Assembly (NCBI GenBank): GCA_016758905.1
Contig: JAEPQZ010000005.1
Location: 1,054,001 to 1,118,000 of the forward strand
Direction: 5' to 3'
Length of the DNA stretch: 64,000 nt
From: Umbelopsis isabellina
Taxonomy: Eukaryota > Mucoromycota > Umbelopsidomycetes > Umbelopsidales > Umbelopsidaceae
The notes under the pieces are model-generated. The model saw only the letters and a list, made by a program, of their open reading frames with translations, had not been told where the DNA came from and made no database searches. Shown one piece after another: positions 1 to 9,337 of this stretch; within the stretch, counting starts at the first letter, position 1, and the number at the start of each line of letters is the position of its first letter. Position numbers and translations under genes: made by a program.

Positions 1-695
1 ATCGTATCAATAACAAAGTTATTATTTACTAGGTTCACCAACGTGGCATATTCCACAAGCAGCAATGACAAGCTTGGAATGAGGACGTCACACCTGCCAG
101 AAAAAATTTCAGTATAAAAATGAACAGGTACAGGCCCAAATTGAGAACCTTGTTTGCGAACGAAGGAGAGATATTTGGCAGACCCTCTAGAGAAGAACGG
201 ATTATGCTGAGCTTTTCTCGCTCACTCGTAAACACTATTGTGTTTGAAGGCATTGTTTCCTTTTGGAAACGTCTTAACACCCACTTTTTTTTTTTACAAT
301 TATAAAAGAACATAAAAATGAGCATCGCCTTGTATTCGTAAGAATGCAGTGATGAACCGTATATATACGGTTATGTTGGGCTAGCGCTGTATCGGTTGTT
401 AATCTTGATACATCCTATAGCCAGGAGATAGTCTGTTTAACTAGCTACAAACAGATTAGATGTATTGCTTGCAGCATTACCTAGCGAATGCTTTGGATTG
501 TGATGGGATGCCTTCATACAATTGCAATACTGTGTGCTTTTTATTTTTTTTTGGCATTTTACGCAAACCGCATTGTTCAAAGATTGTTCCTGACAATGAA
601 TGAACATATTATATTGTTGCATTATTTGGAAAATTAGTATGTATTGTAGAGTCTATTGACATGCCGTTTTCAACCGTGTAAAACTGTGTGTTTGT
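1..695. other. Intergenic, no gene recognised
   Basis: This AT-rich stretch lies downstream of the zinc-cluster regulator and runs to the window edge. Only short, compositionally random reading frames are present on both strands, the longest under 100 codons and without recognisable domains. Poly-T runs near 287-296 and 544-552 look like untranslated or intergenic DNA. It may hold the 3' flank of a gene lying outside the window. Confidence 0.5.
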
Positions 696-2750
696 TCAAA
701 AGAGTACACCTTGCTGATTGGCAAATAGCCAGTTATCTGTGCCAGAAGACATCATGGAGGAGAATAAAGACATATCAAGCGCTGACTCGGAGGAGGACAT
801 GGGATGAGTTAGCGAATATTTCGCACTTTGAGGAGCATGCTTTTCTGCGATGGATTCTCGCATAGCAGAGAAGCTAGAAAGTGGATGAAGTTTGTAGTCC
901 GGCGAAATCTGCGACGCAACATCTGTAGCTGGCTCAGGCGAACTTTCTCGACTGCTGGAGTACCTGCCTGTAAGTGCAATTGGTAGCTGCGATTTTAGGA
1001 TGACTTTTTCGGCTGAGCATGTCATTCTACATATCATTGGCATGCGTTTACTAACAGCTTGTAGGTACAACAGGTTACTCTCCAAGTGTCGTATCACTTT
1101 GGACATTTTTTCTTCATTCATGCGATCAGTGGCAAGCTGCGTTATATACAGGACCTGAACTCTTGTAGCTTCATGGGCCGCTATGGCAATACCTGGATCA
1201 GTAAACGACAACGACCCTATATCTAGCGATTTCTGAAATATATCAGACATATCACATGCGTGTTCGTAGCATGCATCTTGCGATTCTACTAGAAACTCGA
1301 TGGGCGCCGCAATTTGGATGGCCTCGATGCTTGAACTTTTTGGGTATGATAAACCAGGCATGACGATGCGATAAAGATCACAGAAACAAAGGTGGTATAG
1401 CAAATGGATATGAAACAAGGTTGACAGCAAGCCCTGATCTTTTCGAATGTAAATGATAGCAGGTGTGATGCTCAAGTCGCTCGGCAAATTGAGTTTCCAA
1501 GTCGCCAACTCTGAGAGGATCTCAGAGAACTCGGAGGTTGGACTCCAAGGATCCTCATCTTCCATGAATCGTTTGACATAGCTCAGAACTTTTGTCCTAA
1601 TACGTACGATACGCACATAATGAGCTCGATAATCCATATTGGTGCTTGGCGATATTGCTTGGTCAAAGATGTTGATAAATTTGAGTACTTCACCGGGTAT
1701 TATGGTTTCCGTTATGCAAGGTCTTTGAAATAGAAAGTTGTCTTCAGAACAGGGTAGTTGTATTTTTATGTCGCTTTCATCGATCAGCGATAGTTGCTTG
1801 ACGCCAGATGAAGTAGATGAGTCCAAGAAATAGCATGCCCACAGTAATCGACGGCGACATTCTTTTTCTGTACACGACATAGTTGATTTATCACACAGAA
1901 CATCCAAGTCATATTCCAGGTTGATTTGTAATGCCTGTGCCATTCGAGCTGCCATACCACTCAACAAGAAGCAGGAGCTAAGCTTTCCGCTTCGGAGATC
2001 GTGCTCATGTAAAAGAATCACTGTCATCAGATTACTGATAGATATCGTGTTGTAACTATCTGTCAAAAGATGATGGGCTTGCCGAGCCCACTGAACGCCT
2101 GTGTCCCATAGCTGTGGGGCTTCGCTATAGTTGCTTTTTGTGCCCAATGCACATATGGACAAAAGCATAGCCTCTTCTTCTGGAGTTGCTCCAAAGCCCT
2201 GTTCGAGTCGGATCATAAAGGATGGTTTGTGTATAAAGCCAAACATTCTACAAGGATATATTTCGGTAAAAAACTTCTCAACAAGTGTTCGAACCATGAC
2301 TTTGTCCGGTAATTGAGTGGCTCTGTTCTGCAACAATTTCATAGCAGGCAGCTGAACATTTTCTGATGGTAGGCTTGCTGAGTCAAAGTGTGGTGATGGC
2401 GACAAAACGGCCTGTTGGTTATCGTCAAATATGCATATCAATTTCTTTTCCTGGCAACGGTGACACGCTGGCCGGTCCCCGCTGCATTTTCTTTTTAGTA
2501 AACGACAATTTTGGCAGCTTGTAAGCGTTCGTCTGCGCTTCATGCCGGCTTTGGTAAATGTCAAAAGAGATTCAGGCGAGTGTTCCAGGTTAGGTGATAT
2601 ATTATCTCCACTGTGGGTACCTCTCCGACAGATCTCCTGAAGACGTCGACAATTACCACACACCCCATAATTGGAGTCGCATTTCACTTTCCGAGCTCGG
2701 CATGTCAAGCATCCGGATCTTGACCGTCTATTTGTTGACTTCTTGAGCAT
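696..2750 (-). CDS. Transcription factor with two tandem Zn2Cys6 clusters
   Basis: This is a single-exon protein of 684 residues. Two complete binuclear zinc clusters sit one after the other. The first has Cys 14, 17, 24, 31, 34 and 41; the second has Cys 79, 82, 89, 96, 99 and 106. Both follow the CX2CX6CX6CX2CX6C spacing, and basic residues lie between the first cysteines as in Gal4-type DNA-binding domains. The rest matches the fungal-specific regulatory (middle homology) domain in style, including an RRRLLWACYFLD segment near residue 300. The C-terminus is Ser-rich. It is divergently transcribed from the MFS carrier, so it is a likely local regulator of the carrier and the sulfatase (inference). 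The double cluster is unusual because one cluster per protein is the norm. The intronless structure contrasts with most neighbours. Confidence 0.9.
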   Translation of the reverse strand: MLKKSTNRRSRSGCLTCRARKVKCDSNYGVCGNCRRLQEICRRGTHSGDNISPNLEHSPESLLTFTKAGMKRRRTLTSCQNCRLLKRKCSGDRPACHRCQEKKLICIFDDNQQAVLSPSPHFDSASLPSENVQLPAMKLLQNRATQLPDKVMVRTLVEKFFTEIYPCRMFGFIHKPSFMIRLEQGFGATPEEEAMLLSICALGTKSNYSEAPQLWDTGVQWARQAHHLLTDSYNTISISNLMTVILLHEHDLRSGKLSSCFLLSGMAARMAQALQINLEYDLDVLCDKSTMSCTEKECRRRLLWACYFLDSSTSSGVKQLSLIDESDIKIQLPCSEDNFLFQRPCITETIIPGEVLKFINIFDQAISPSTNMDYRAHYVRIVRIRTKVLSYVKRFMEDEDPWSPTSEFSEILSELATWKLNLPSDLSITPAIIYIRKDQGLLSTLFHIHLLYHLCFCDLYRIVMPGLSYPKSSSIEAIQIAAPIEFLVESQDACYEHACDMSDIFQKSLDIGSLSFTDPGIAIAAHEATRVQVLYITQLATDRMNEEKMSKVIRHLESNLLYLQAVSKRMPMICRMTCSAEKVILKSQLPIALTGRYSSSRESSPEPATDVASQISPDYKLHPLSSFSAMRESIAEKHAPQSAKYSLTHPMSSSESALDMSLFSSMMSSGTDNWLFANQQGVLF

Positions 2751-3199
2751 AAAGGCGGGTAAGTGAGACTACCCCGCAGTTTGCGGATATCGTTAAAATT
2801 ATAACAACTGTCTTGATCGCGTGATCTACAGTCAGAATGACGGGCTTTTCGCGCGCCACTTGGTTGCTAAATTTTGTTCCTGAGAATTACAACGGCAATT
2901 ATCACATATCGTATATAGGTAATGGAAGAGTTACAAAATTTGATGCACAATCTATTGATACATGATAAGTTTTCTAAGTGAATTAAATCTATTTTCAACT
3001 ACTTTGACAATATTTAATCAATATCCTTAAGACACACTTTTCGTTGTGAGAATATCGAGCTGGTGGGGAAATTTAAACGCCACAGACTGGATGCGGATGT
3101 CGCTTCAGACCGCTTGCCGACTCACGTCCTTATATATGAACCATCTCGAATCCCAATGAAGTGCACTCAGAGAGGGAATCTACCTTGACTTGAAACAAT
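2751..3199. promoter_or_regulatory. Divergent promoter with CGG-type palindromes
   Basis: This 449-bp region separates the divergent regulator and MFS carrier. It holds a perfect 5-3-5 palindrome CCGCAGTTTGCGG (2774-2786), i.e. an everted CCG-N7-CGG pair 24 bp upstream of the regulator start codon. It also holds an inverted GCGG-N13-CCGC pair (3093-3113) about 87 bp upstream of the carrier start. Zn2Cys6 proteins typically bind paired CGG triplets, so both are candidate operator sites. A TATA-like TATATA lies at 3131-3136. Confidence 0.4.
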
Positions 3200-4771
3200 A
3201 TGGGTAAAACAATACTACCTCACCTTCTTCTATGGAAACGGAGACACCTGTTTTCGCCCATGCTGATCTTTGCCACCCTCTATGTGTCCATGGCGGCATT
3301 CAACTTTGGTTATGACACCTCATTGTTTGCCTCAATACAAGGAATGCTCTCCTTTACCGATGAGTTTGGTACCTATAATCCTCATCAGAAGCGCACAGTC
3401 ATTCCGCCTTATCTATCCTCCATTATGAACTCTACTCCTTTTCTCGGCAAACTCATTGGCACATTAATCAGCTCACCTATTATGGAAAGATTCGGCAGGA
3501 AATCCGCCCTTCTGGCCATCGCTTTCATTAGTATTGTTGGCACCTTGTTGCAATGTACATCTTATAATGTAATCCAATACACTGTCGGTCGTATTCTTTG
3601 TTATCTTGGAACTGGAATTACTATCAGTGTTGTACCTGCATACCAGAGTGAGGCATCTCCTGCCGAACTTCGTGGTGCACTAGGCGCTACTTTGCAGCTG
3701 TGGATCGGCGTTGGCCAAGTTCTTGGCTCCGTCATCACCAATGCTACCCAAGCCATGCCGGGACGAGAAGCTTGGCTTATACCCACTGGTCTCCAATTCA
3801 TCCTCCCAGTCCTTCTCATCGTCGGATACCCATTTATACCAGAATCCCCTAGATACCTTTTAGCCAAGGAAAGGAAGGAAGAAGCACTGGCTGCGCTCAT
3901 CCGCCTCCGCCCATCAAATACAAACCCTGAAGATGTTGAATATGAGCTGGAACTAATCTCTACGACCAATCAAGCACATGGCAAAGGACCTTGGCGCGAC
4001 TTATTCAAAGGAACAGCTTTAAGAAGAACCATCATTGCTGTCGGTGTCATGATGGGCCAACAAATTACCGGTCAAACCTTCGTTGGCCAATACTCGGTTG
4101 TATTTTATCAGGCGCAAGGTATCACCAATCCATCTCCATACTTATTGGGAGTCATAGGTACTACGACTAGCTTGGTTGCATCCTTACTTGTCAGTGTGAT
4201 CATTGATTCCTTCGGAAGACGCAAGATTCTTCTTGTTGGTTCAATAATGATTGCAATTTGGCTGTTCATCTTTGCTGCTGCAGGAAGTATAGTCGATCCA
4301 ACCCAAGTTCAGAAGAACGTAATGATCACAGCAAACATGTTATTCGGCAAATCCTATGGTATGTCCTGGGCACCACTGAGTTACGTCGTCATGGCCGAGG
4401 TTGCTTCCGGTCGCCTAAGGGACAAGACGGTCAATCTGGCGACATCGGTCTCAGTTATTATGACATTTTTGGTGTCGTTTACCCTACCATATCTGCTTAA
4501 TGCTCCTTATGCGAACCTACAATCAAAAGTAGGCTATCTGTATGGCTCTCTCTCAATCGTCACATTTTTCTTTGCATATTTTTTTGTTCCTGAATTGAAG
4601 AATCGCTCTCTGGAAGAAGTCGATGAAATATTTGAAAGTGGAATCTCTGCTAGAAAATCAGGCTCGTATGTGGCAAAAGGAGTTGGTAAAAAAATAACTG
4701 AGGCCGAAAATTTGGAAGTTGTGGTTGATCAAAAGGCTGAAGATGCTTATGATTCCGATCGTAAACTGTAA
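3200..4771 (+). CDS. MFS sugar-porter-type transporter
   Basis: This is a 523-residue single-exon membrane protein with about twelve hydrophobic segments. Sugar-porter (SP) family hallmarks are visible: the PESPRYLLAK motif after TM6, a central cytoplasmic loop, a FGRRK motif between TM8 and TM9 and the closing PELKNRSLEEVDEIF. The N-terminal half carries RFGRKSALL after TM2 and a SEASPAELRG loop. It should move a small solute with protons across the plasma membrane. The substrate cannot be read from sequence. Its position between a zinc-cluster regulator and a sulfatase suggests uptake of a sulfated or sugar-like compound (inference). The start is the first ATG after a pyrimidine-poor leader, and length is normal for the family. 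The lack of introns is odd for this locus. Confidence 0.9.
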   Translation: MGKTILPHLLLWKRRHLFSPMLIFATLYVSMAAFNFGYDTSLFASIQGMLSFTDEFGTYNPHQKRTVIPPYLSSIMNSTPFLGKLIGTLISSPIMERFGRKSALLAIAFISIVGTLLQCTSYNVIQYTVGRILCYLGTGITISVVPAYQSEASPAELRGALGATLQLWIGVGQVLGSVITNATQAMPGREAWLIPTGLQFILPVLLIVGYPFIPESPRYLLAKERKEEALAALIRLRPSNTNPEDVEYELELISTTNQAHGKGPWRDLFKGTALRRTIIAVGVMMGQQITGQTFVGQYSVVFYQAQGITNPSPYLLGVIGTTTSLVASLLVSVIIDSFGRRKILLVGSIMIAIWLFIFAAAGSIVDPTQVQKNVMITANMLFGKSYGMSWAPLSYVVMAEVASGRLRDKTVNLATSVSVIMTFLVSFTLPYLLNAPYANLQSKVGYLYGSLSIVTFFFAYFFVPELKNRSLEEVDEIFESGISARKSGSYVAKGVGKKITEAENLEVVVDQKAEDAYDSDRKL

Positions 4772-5234
4772 ATTTTATTGTCTAACTTATGTGATAACTG
4801 GCTCGCTGAGCAACTATATGTAATTTTTCTTTCAAACGCGTAAATAAAAAAATGAAGTAATCTGTGTAAACCAAATTTATTGCGCTGGTGCATTGTGTCC
4901 CTTATTTCTTTGTGTCGACTTCTGCACTTGTGACTTTAGTAATTATCAGGAAGCGTCTTCCGAGATAAGGCGGTCGGCTCGTCAAACTTTGTTAAAGTCT
5001 TGATTTCTAGTGTCATAAGGTTGCATTCTGAAAGTTCGTTACAGCAGCAGTTTACTCACGCCATTCTTTGAGTTATCGCGTGACGGGTTACTTAAGGTGT
5101 GTGGGGAAGAACAATTGGCGAAGCGACTTCCACCAGCGGTACTCGTTTAAGGCTTATTTTTACCGCCAGCCGCTAAGGGTAATTAAATATAAATTATATT
5201 ATTTTACATAGCACACGACTACAACTGCTACATC
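4772..5234. other. Intergenic, sulfatase promoter
   Basis: This 463-bp gap holds the 3' end of the carrier gene and the sulfatase promoter. A CCG-N8-CGG pair lies at 4960-4973, followed by another CGG at 4975-4977, inside a segment that also contains GATAAG (4964-4969). These resemble binding sites for zinc-cluster and GATA-type factors. No gene is seen. Confidence 0.35.
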
Positions 5235-6974
5235 ATGTCCCCCAAACCGAATTTTCTCATTATTATAGCTGACGACCTTGGGTTCTCTGACGTTGGTTGC
5301 TTCGGCTCTGAAATCAAAACCCCTCATCTTGACTCGATAGGAAGAGGAGGTATCAGGTTTCAAGATTTCCATGCTGCAGCGGCATGCTCTCCTACCAGGG
5401 CCATGCTATTAAGTGGAACCGATCACCATCTTACTGGCTTGGGCCAATTGGTAGAGTTCACTCGGAATAGCCCGGCCCATCAAGGAAAGCCTGGACATGA
5501 AGGCTATCTCACTGAGAATGTGGCTACTTTGCCAGAAGTACTAAGGGATGGCGGCTATCACACCATCATGTCAGGAAAATGGCATCTCGGACTTCGACCT
5601 GAATATGCACCATGCTCTCGAGGATTTACAAAATCATTCTCTCTGCTGCCCGGGTGCGCTAACCATTATGGCTGGGAACCTCAACTGGGTCAGGACACTG
5701 ATCAACCCAAGTTTTTTGATACTGCCGTGTCAGCATTGCACATGGAAGACAGCACATATGTTGATAACTCTGAGCTGCCCGAGGATTTTTATTCCACGGA
5801 TTATTACACATCAAAGCTATTGGAGTATCTGGAGGACCGGCCACAAGAGAAGCCGTTCTTCGCTTATCTCCCATACTCAGCTCCTCACTGGCCGTTGCAA
5901 GCACCTGAAGAGAACATGGAACCTTACAAGGATCTCTATAACGACGGACCTGAAACACTTCGTTCAAAGAGACTCGATGGCCTTATCCGCGAAGGTCTTA
6001 CCTCCAAGGACGTGAAGCCTCATCCTGTAACGGCTCCTGGTTCTACTGAATGGAATGATATGGATGATATTTCTCGAGCAAAGTCTGCCAAGTCCATGGA
6101 AGCTTACGCTGGCATGGTCGACCGCATGGACCAAAACATTGGCAAAGTTCTTGATTATCTTAAACAAAACGATCTTTATGACAATACTGTAATTCTCTTT
6201 GCGTCTGATAACGGAGCAGAAGGCGCTAGTTATGAACTTATGCCCGTTGTTGGCGATGAAGTGGTGGGTCATATTGAGAAATACTACAATAACTCTTTGG
6301 ATAACATTGGACGAAAGGACAGTTTTGTCTGGTACGGTTCAAGATGGGCACAGGCTGCCACGGCGCCGTCAAGGCTGTTCAAGATGTTCTCTACTGAAGG
6401 TGGAGTGCGGGTGCCATTGATCATGAAACCGCTAGGAACACAAAATCCGTTCATTTGCAATGAATTCTGTACCATGATGGATGTTATGCCTACACTGTTA
6501 GAGCTTGCTGGTATTCCAAAACCTTCCAGTTTTTACAATGGACGTTCTGTCTTGAGTATGAGAGGATCATCATGGGTGCCATATCTCTCGGGTGCTAGCG
6601 AGCATATTCATGATGACGAATATGTCACAGGTTGGGAGCTGGTAGGTCAAGGAGCTTTGAGAAAGGGACATTGGAAAATCAACTTTGTGGCCAAACCATA
6701 CGGCAGCGAGTCGTGGCAGTTGTTTGATTTGTCCAAGGATCCAGGAGAAACAACTGATTTGTCAGAGCAAGAACCGGAAAAATTGAAAGATCTGATCAAG
6801 CATTGGGAGCAATACGCCTTGGAAACTCAAGTGGTTGGTTTGCGTCCTGAACTGGGTACCATAGTGGTAAAAGATGAAATGGAAGACCCAAAGAAATGGA
6901 TGCAATTTGAAACCAGTAGCGGCATTTCTCGGTCGCTCAAGAAAGCAAAAGCAGCTACTCCAGCTGCAGCGTAA
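5235..6974 (+). CDS. Cytosolic aryl/alkyl-sulfatase, bacterial AtsA type
   Basis: This is a 579-residue single-exon sulfatase that hydrolyses sulfate esters to free sulfate. Metal ligands D13, D14, D325 and N326 are present. The C51-S-P-T-R55 motif carries the cysteine that must be converted to formylglycine. Catalytic-site residues K115, H117, H218 and K383 are in the expected order. D13, D14, C51 and R55 have the same numbering as in the Pseudomonas AtsA enzyme (established family knowledge), so the N-terminus is essentially bacterial. There is no signal peptide, so action is cytosolic, and substrates must be imported, perhaps by the adjacent MFS carrier (inference). A short Ala/Lys-rich C-terminal tail is extra. 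No introns. Horizontal acquisition from bacteria or via another fungus is plausible but untested. Confidence 0.93.
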   Translation: MSPKPNFLIIIADDLGFSDVGCFGSEIKTPHLDSIGRGGIRFQDFHAAAACSPTRAMLLSGTDHHLTGLGQLVEFTRNSPAHQGKPGHEGYLTENVATLPEVLRDGGYHTIMSGKWHLGLRPEYAPCSRGFTKSFSLLPGCANHYGWEPQLGQDTDQPKFFDTAVSALHMEDSTYVDNSELPEDFYSTDYYTSKLLEYLEDRPQEKPFFAYLPYSAPHWPLQAPEENMEPYKDLYNDGPETLRSKRLDGLIREGLTSKDVKPHPVTAPGSTEWNDMDDISRAKSAKSMEAYAGMVDRMDQNIGKVLDYLKQNDLYDNTVILFASDNGAEGASYELMPVVGDEVVGHIEKYYNNSLDNIGRKDSFVWYGSRWAQAATAPSRLFKMFSTEGGVRVPLIMKPLGTQNPFICNEFCTMMDVMPTLLELAGIPKPSSFYNGRSVLSMRGSSWVPYLSGASEHIHDDEYVTGWELVGQGALRKGHWKINFVAKPYGSESWQLFDLSKDPGETTDLSEQEPEKLKDLIKHWEQYALETQVVGLRPELGTIVVKDEMEDPKKWMQFETSSGISRSLKKAKAATPAAA

Positions 6975-7513
6975 CAAGGTATATAGACTTAATAAGGTTC
7001 AGTAGTCAATTTCCAAATCATGGTAGAAACATGGCTCTATAAAAAATAAATCGCATTTGGTACAACTTTTACAGCCAATGTTAGTGCGACTGATAAAACT
7101 ATTCTATCATGCTACGCTCTTCGGATAAGCGCGGCGGACTTGTTGTGTTCCTATTATCAAGATAAGGCTTGTTTCCTCCGCGACAGATCAGCGGATGAGC
7201 CATTGTAACAAAAATCGTTCAACACAATTGTTGATTAATCTGTCATGAGGCTTTATTTATGTGTCTTTTTATTTCGGTTGCGGCTGCACTCCTGCTGTCC
7301 AGCGCCTTTGTCAATTGCTTTGTCAGGCATCCCAGCTCAGCCAGAGCCGCAGTCACGAGAAAAAATTTTTCACTGTTCGGTTGCAGCCGCGGACTTTGAA
7401 CCAATAAGTATAAATTAGCGAGTCTTGCACCTCTATTTTAGAGGGGGGGGTTATAACCCCCTCTTCACTTTTTGTAACTTCACATCCATATTACATATAA
7501 TAAAGGAGACATC
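6975..7513 (+). promoter_or_regulatory. IMPDH promoter with TATA box and G-tract
   Basis: This intergenic region precedes IMP dehydrogenase. A CCAAT (7401-7405) lies just before a TATAAAT box (7409-7415). About 30 bp downstream, where RNA polymerase II would be expected to start, is an eight-G run (7443-7450). The run is the left edge of a 16-bp palindrome GGGGGTTATAACCCCC (7446-7461). The start codon follows 52 bp later. GATAAG elements occur at 7124-7129 and 7161-7166, and a CCGC-N9-GCGG pair at 7178-7194; these could belong to the upstream sulfatase locus. Confidence 0.45.
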
Positions 7514-9337
7514 ATGACCTCTCAAATCTTGGATTGCACTAAGGCTAATGACTACCTTAAGGAGTATAAGCAGCGCGATGGTCTCTCTGCTGAGGAATTG
7601 TTGGATGAGAAGGTTACCGGTGGTATCACCTACAATGACCTTTTGATTCTTCCTGGTTACATTGACTTCCCTGCCCACAAGGTTTCTTTGGACAGCAAGA
7701 TTACCAAGAACATCACTCTCAAGACTCCATTTATGTCCTCTCCTATGGACACCGTCACTGAGACTGATATGGCTATCTCAATGGCTCTCTTGGGTGGTAT
7801 TGGTATCATTCACCATAACTGCACTGCTGAAGAGCAAGCTGACATGGTCCGCAAGGTCAAGAAGTTCGAGAACGGTTTCATCACTGACCCTATGGTCTTG
7901 TCACCAGAGAGCACTGTTGCTGAGGTCAAGGATATCAAGGAGAGATTTGGCTTCGGTGGTATTCCCATTACTGGTAAGTCTACAATTTGCATTTGTTTTG
8001 ACAACCCAAATGCACAATGAGGAAGTAGCTCAATTTAGAGGATGAGTTAATTTTTACCTTATAACTTTCGTTCTTCCGTTATTGGAGTACCTCGAAAGAG
8101 GCGGTATCCTTGTGGAGACTTTTTGGTTCTGATCATTTGACCACTTCCTCATTGTATTTTGGGCAGATTGAAAATTTTTGATGTGACAATGCATTGACTA
8201 AACAATTGGCTTATTTCAGATTCCGGTAAGATCAACGGCAAGCTTGTTGGTATTGTCACTGCTCGTGACATCCAATTCCACGATGACAATGATTCTCTTG
8301 TCAAGGACATCATGACCACTGATGTTGTCAGTGCTAAGCAAGGTGTTACCCTCGAGCAAGCTAACGATATCCTTCGTTCTTCCAAGAAGGGTAAGCTTCC
8401 TATCGTCGATGAGAACGGCAACCTTGTTTCCTTGCTCTCTCGATCTGATTTGCTCAAGAACCAAAACTATCCTTTGGCCTCCAAGTCTCCTGACTCCAAG
8501 CAATTGCTCTGCGGTGCTGCCATTGGCACTCGTCCTGACGATCGCGATCGTCTTCACAAGTTGGTCGAGGCTGGTCTTGATGTTGTTGTTTTGGACTCTT
8601 CCCAAGGTAATTCCACCTACCAAGTCGACATGATCAAGTGGGTCAAGGAAACGTTCAAGGGCCTTGATGTTATTGCCGGAAACGTTGTTACCCGTGAGCA
8701 AGCTGCCAATTTGATTGCTGCTGGTGCCGATGGTCTTCGTATTGGTATGGGCTCTGGCTCCATCTGTATCACCCAAGAAGTCATGGCTGTCGGCCGTCCT
8801 CAGGCTACTGCTGTTTACCGTGTTTCTCAATTCGCTAACCGCTTTGGTGTTCCCACCATTGCTGATGGTGGTATTAGTAACATTGGTCATATCACTAAGG
8901 CTATTGCTCTCGGTGCCTCCGCTGTCATGATGGGTGGTCTTTTGGCTGGTACCACTGAGTCTCCTGGTGAATACTTTTACCATGAAGGCAAACGTTTGAA
9001 GAAGTACAGAGGTATGGGTTCTATTGATGCTATGGAGAAGGTCAGCTCCAAGGATGGCAATGCTGCCACCAAGCGCTACTTCTCTGAAGGCGATGCCGTC
9101 AAGGTCGCCCAAGGTGTTGTTGGTACCGTCATGGATAAGGGTTCCGTTCGCAAATTCTGCCCTTACCTCATAACTGGTCTCCAACACGGTCTTCAAGATA
9201 TTGGTGTCCAAAGTGTCAAGGCCTTCCGTGAAGGTGTTGACGCTGGCACTGTTCGCTTTGAGAAGCGTACCGCTTCTGCTCAGCTTGAAGGTGGTGTCCA
9301 CGGACTTCACAGCCACGAAAAGAAATTGTTCGCTTAA
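7514..9337 (+). CDS. Inosine-5'-monophosphate dehydrogenase
   Basis: Exons are 7514-7973 and 8220-9337, giving 525 residues. The enzyme oxidises IMP to XMP with NAD+, the rate-limiting step of GTP synthesis. The N-terminal TIM-barrel part ([24 protein letters not shown]) is followed by a CBS-pair insertion at about residues 115-235. The barrel then resumes, with the catalytic loop [10 protein letters not shown] carrying C336. The mobile flap and active-site region GSIDAM and [14 protein letters not shown] are intact. Codon use is strongly biased toward C-ending codons, as in ribosomal protein genes, suggesting high expression. Length matches fungal and human IMPDH. Only one intron is present. 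At 246 nt it is much longer than is usual here and contains a long inverted repeat. The promoter has a G-run at the predicted start site. Confidence 0.97.
8005..8163 (+). ncRNA. Structured intronic element, candidate C/D-box snoRNA
   Basis: Inside the IMPDH intron, 8005-8026 and 8143-8163 form an inverted repeat. A 13-bp perfect block (ACAATGAGGAAGT and its complement) is followed by 6 further perfect pairs after a small bulge. The enclosed loop of 116 nt contains AGGATGA (8039-8045), one mismatch from box C (RUGAUGA), and CTGA (8129-8132), a box D, 94 nt apart end to end. In between, CCTCGAAAGAGG (8090-8101) is a GNRA tetraloop hairpin. Fungal C/D snoRNAs are often intronic in housekeeping genes. 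The box C mismatch and the distance of the boxes from the stem keep this tentative; it could be another structured RNA. Confidence 0.3.

Noticed and set aside
8216-9316. A 366-codon open frame on the minus strand opposite IMPDH
   Set aside because: It is the antisense shadow of a strongly codon-biased gene; the residues are Thr/Ser/Asn-rich and lack domain sense.
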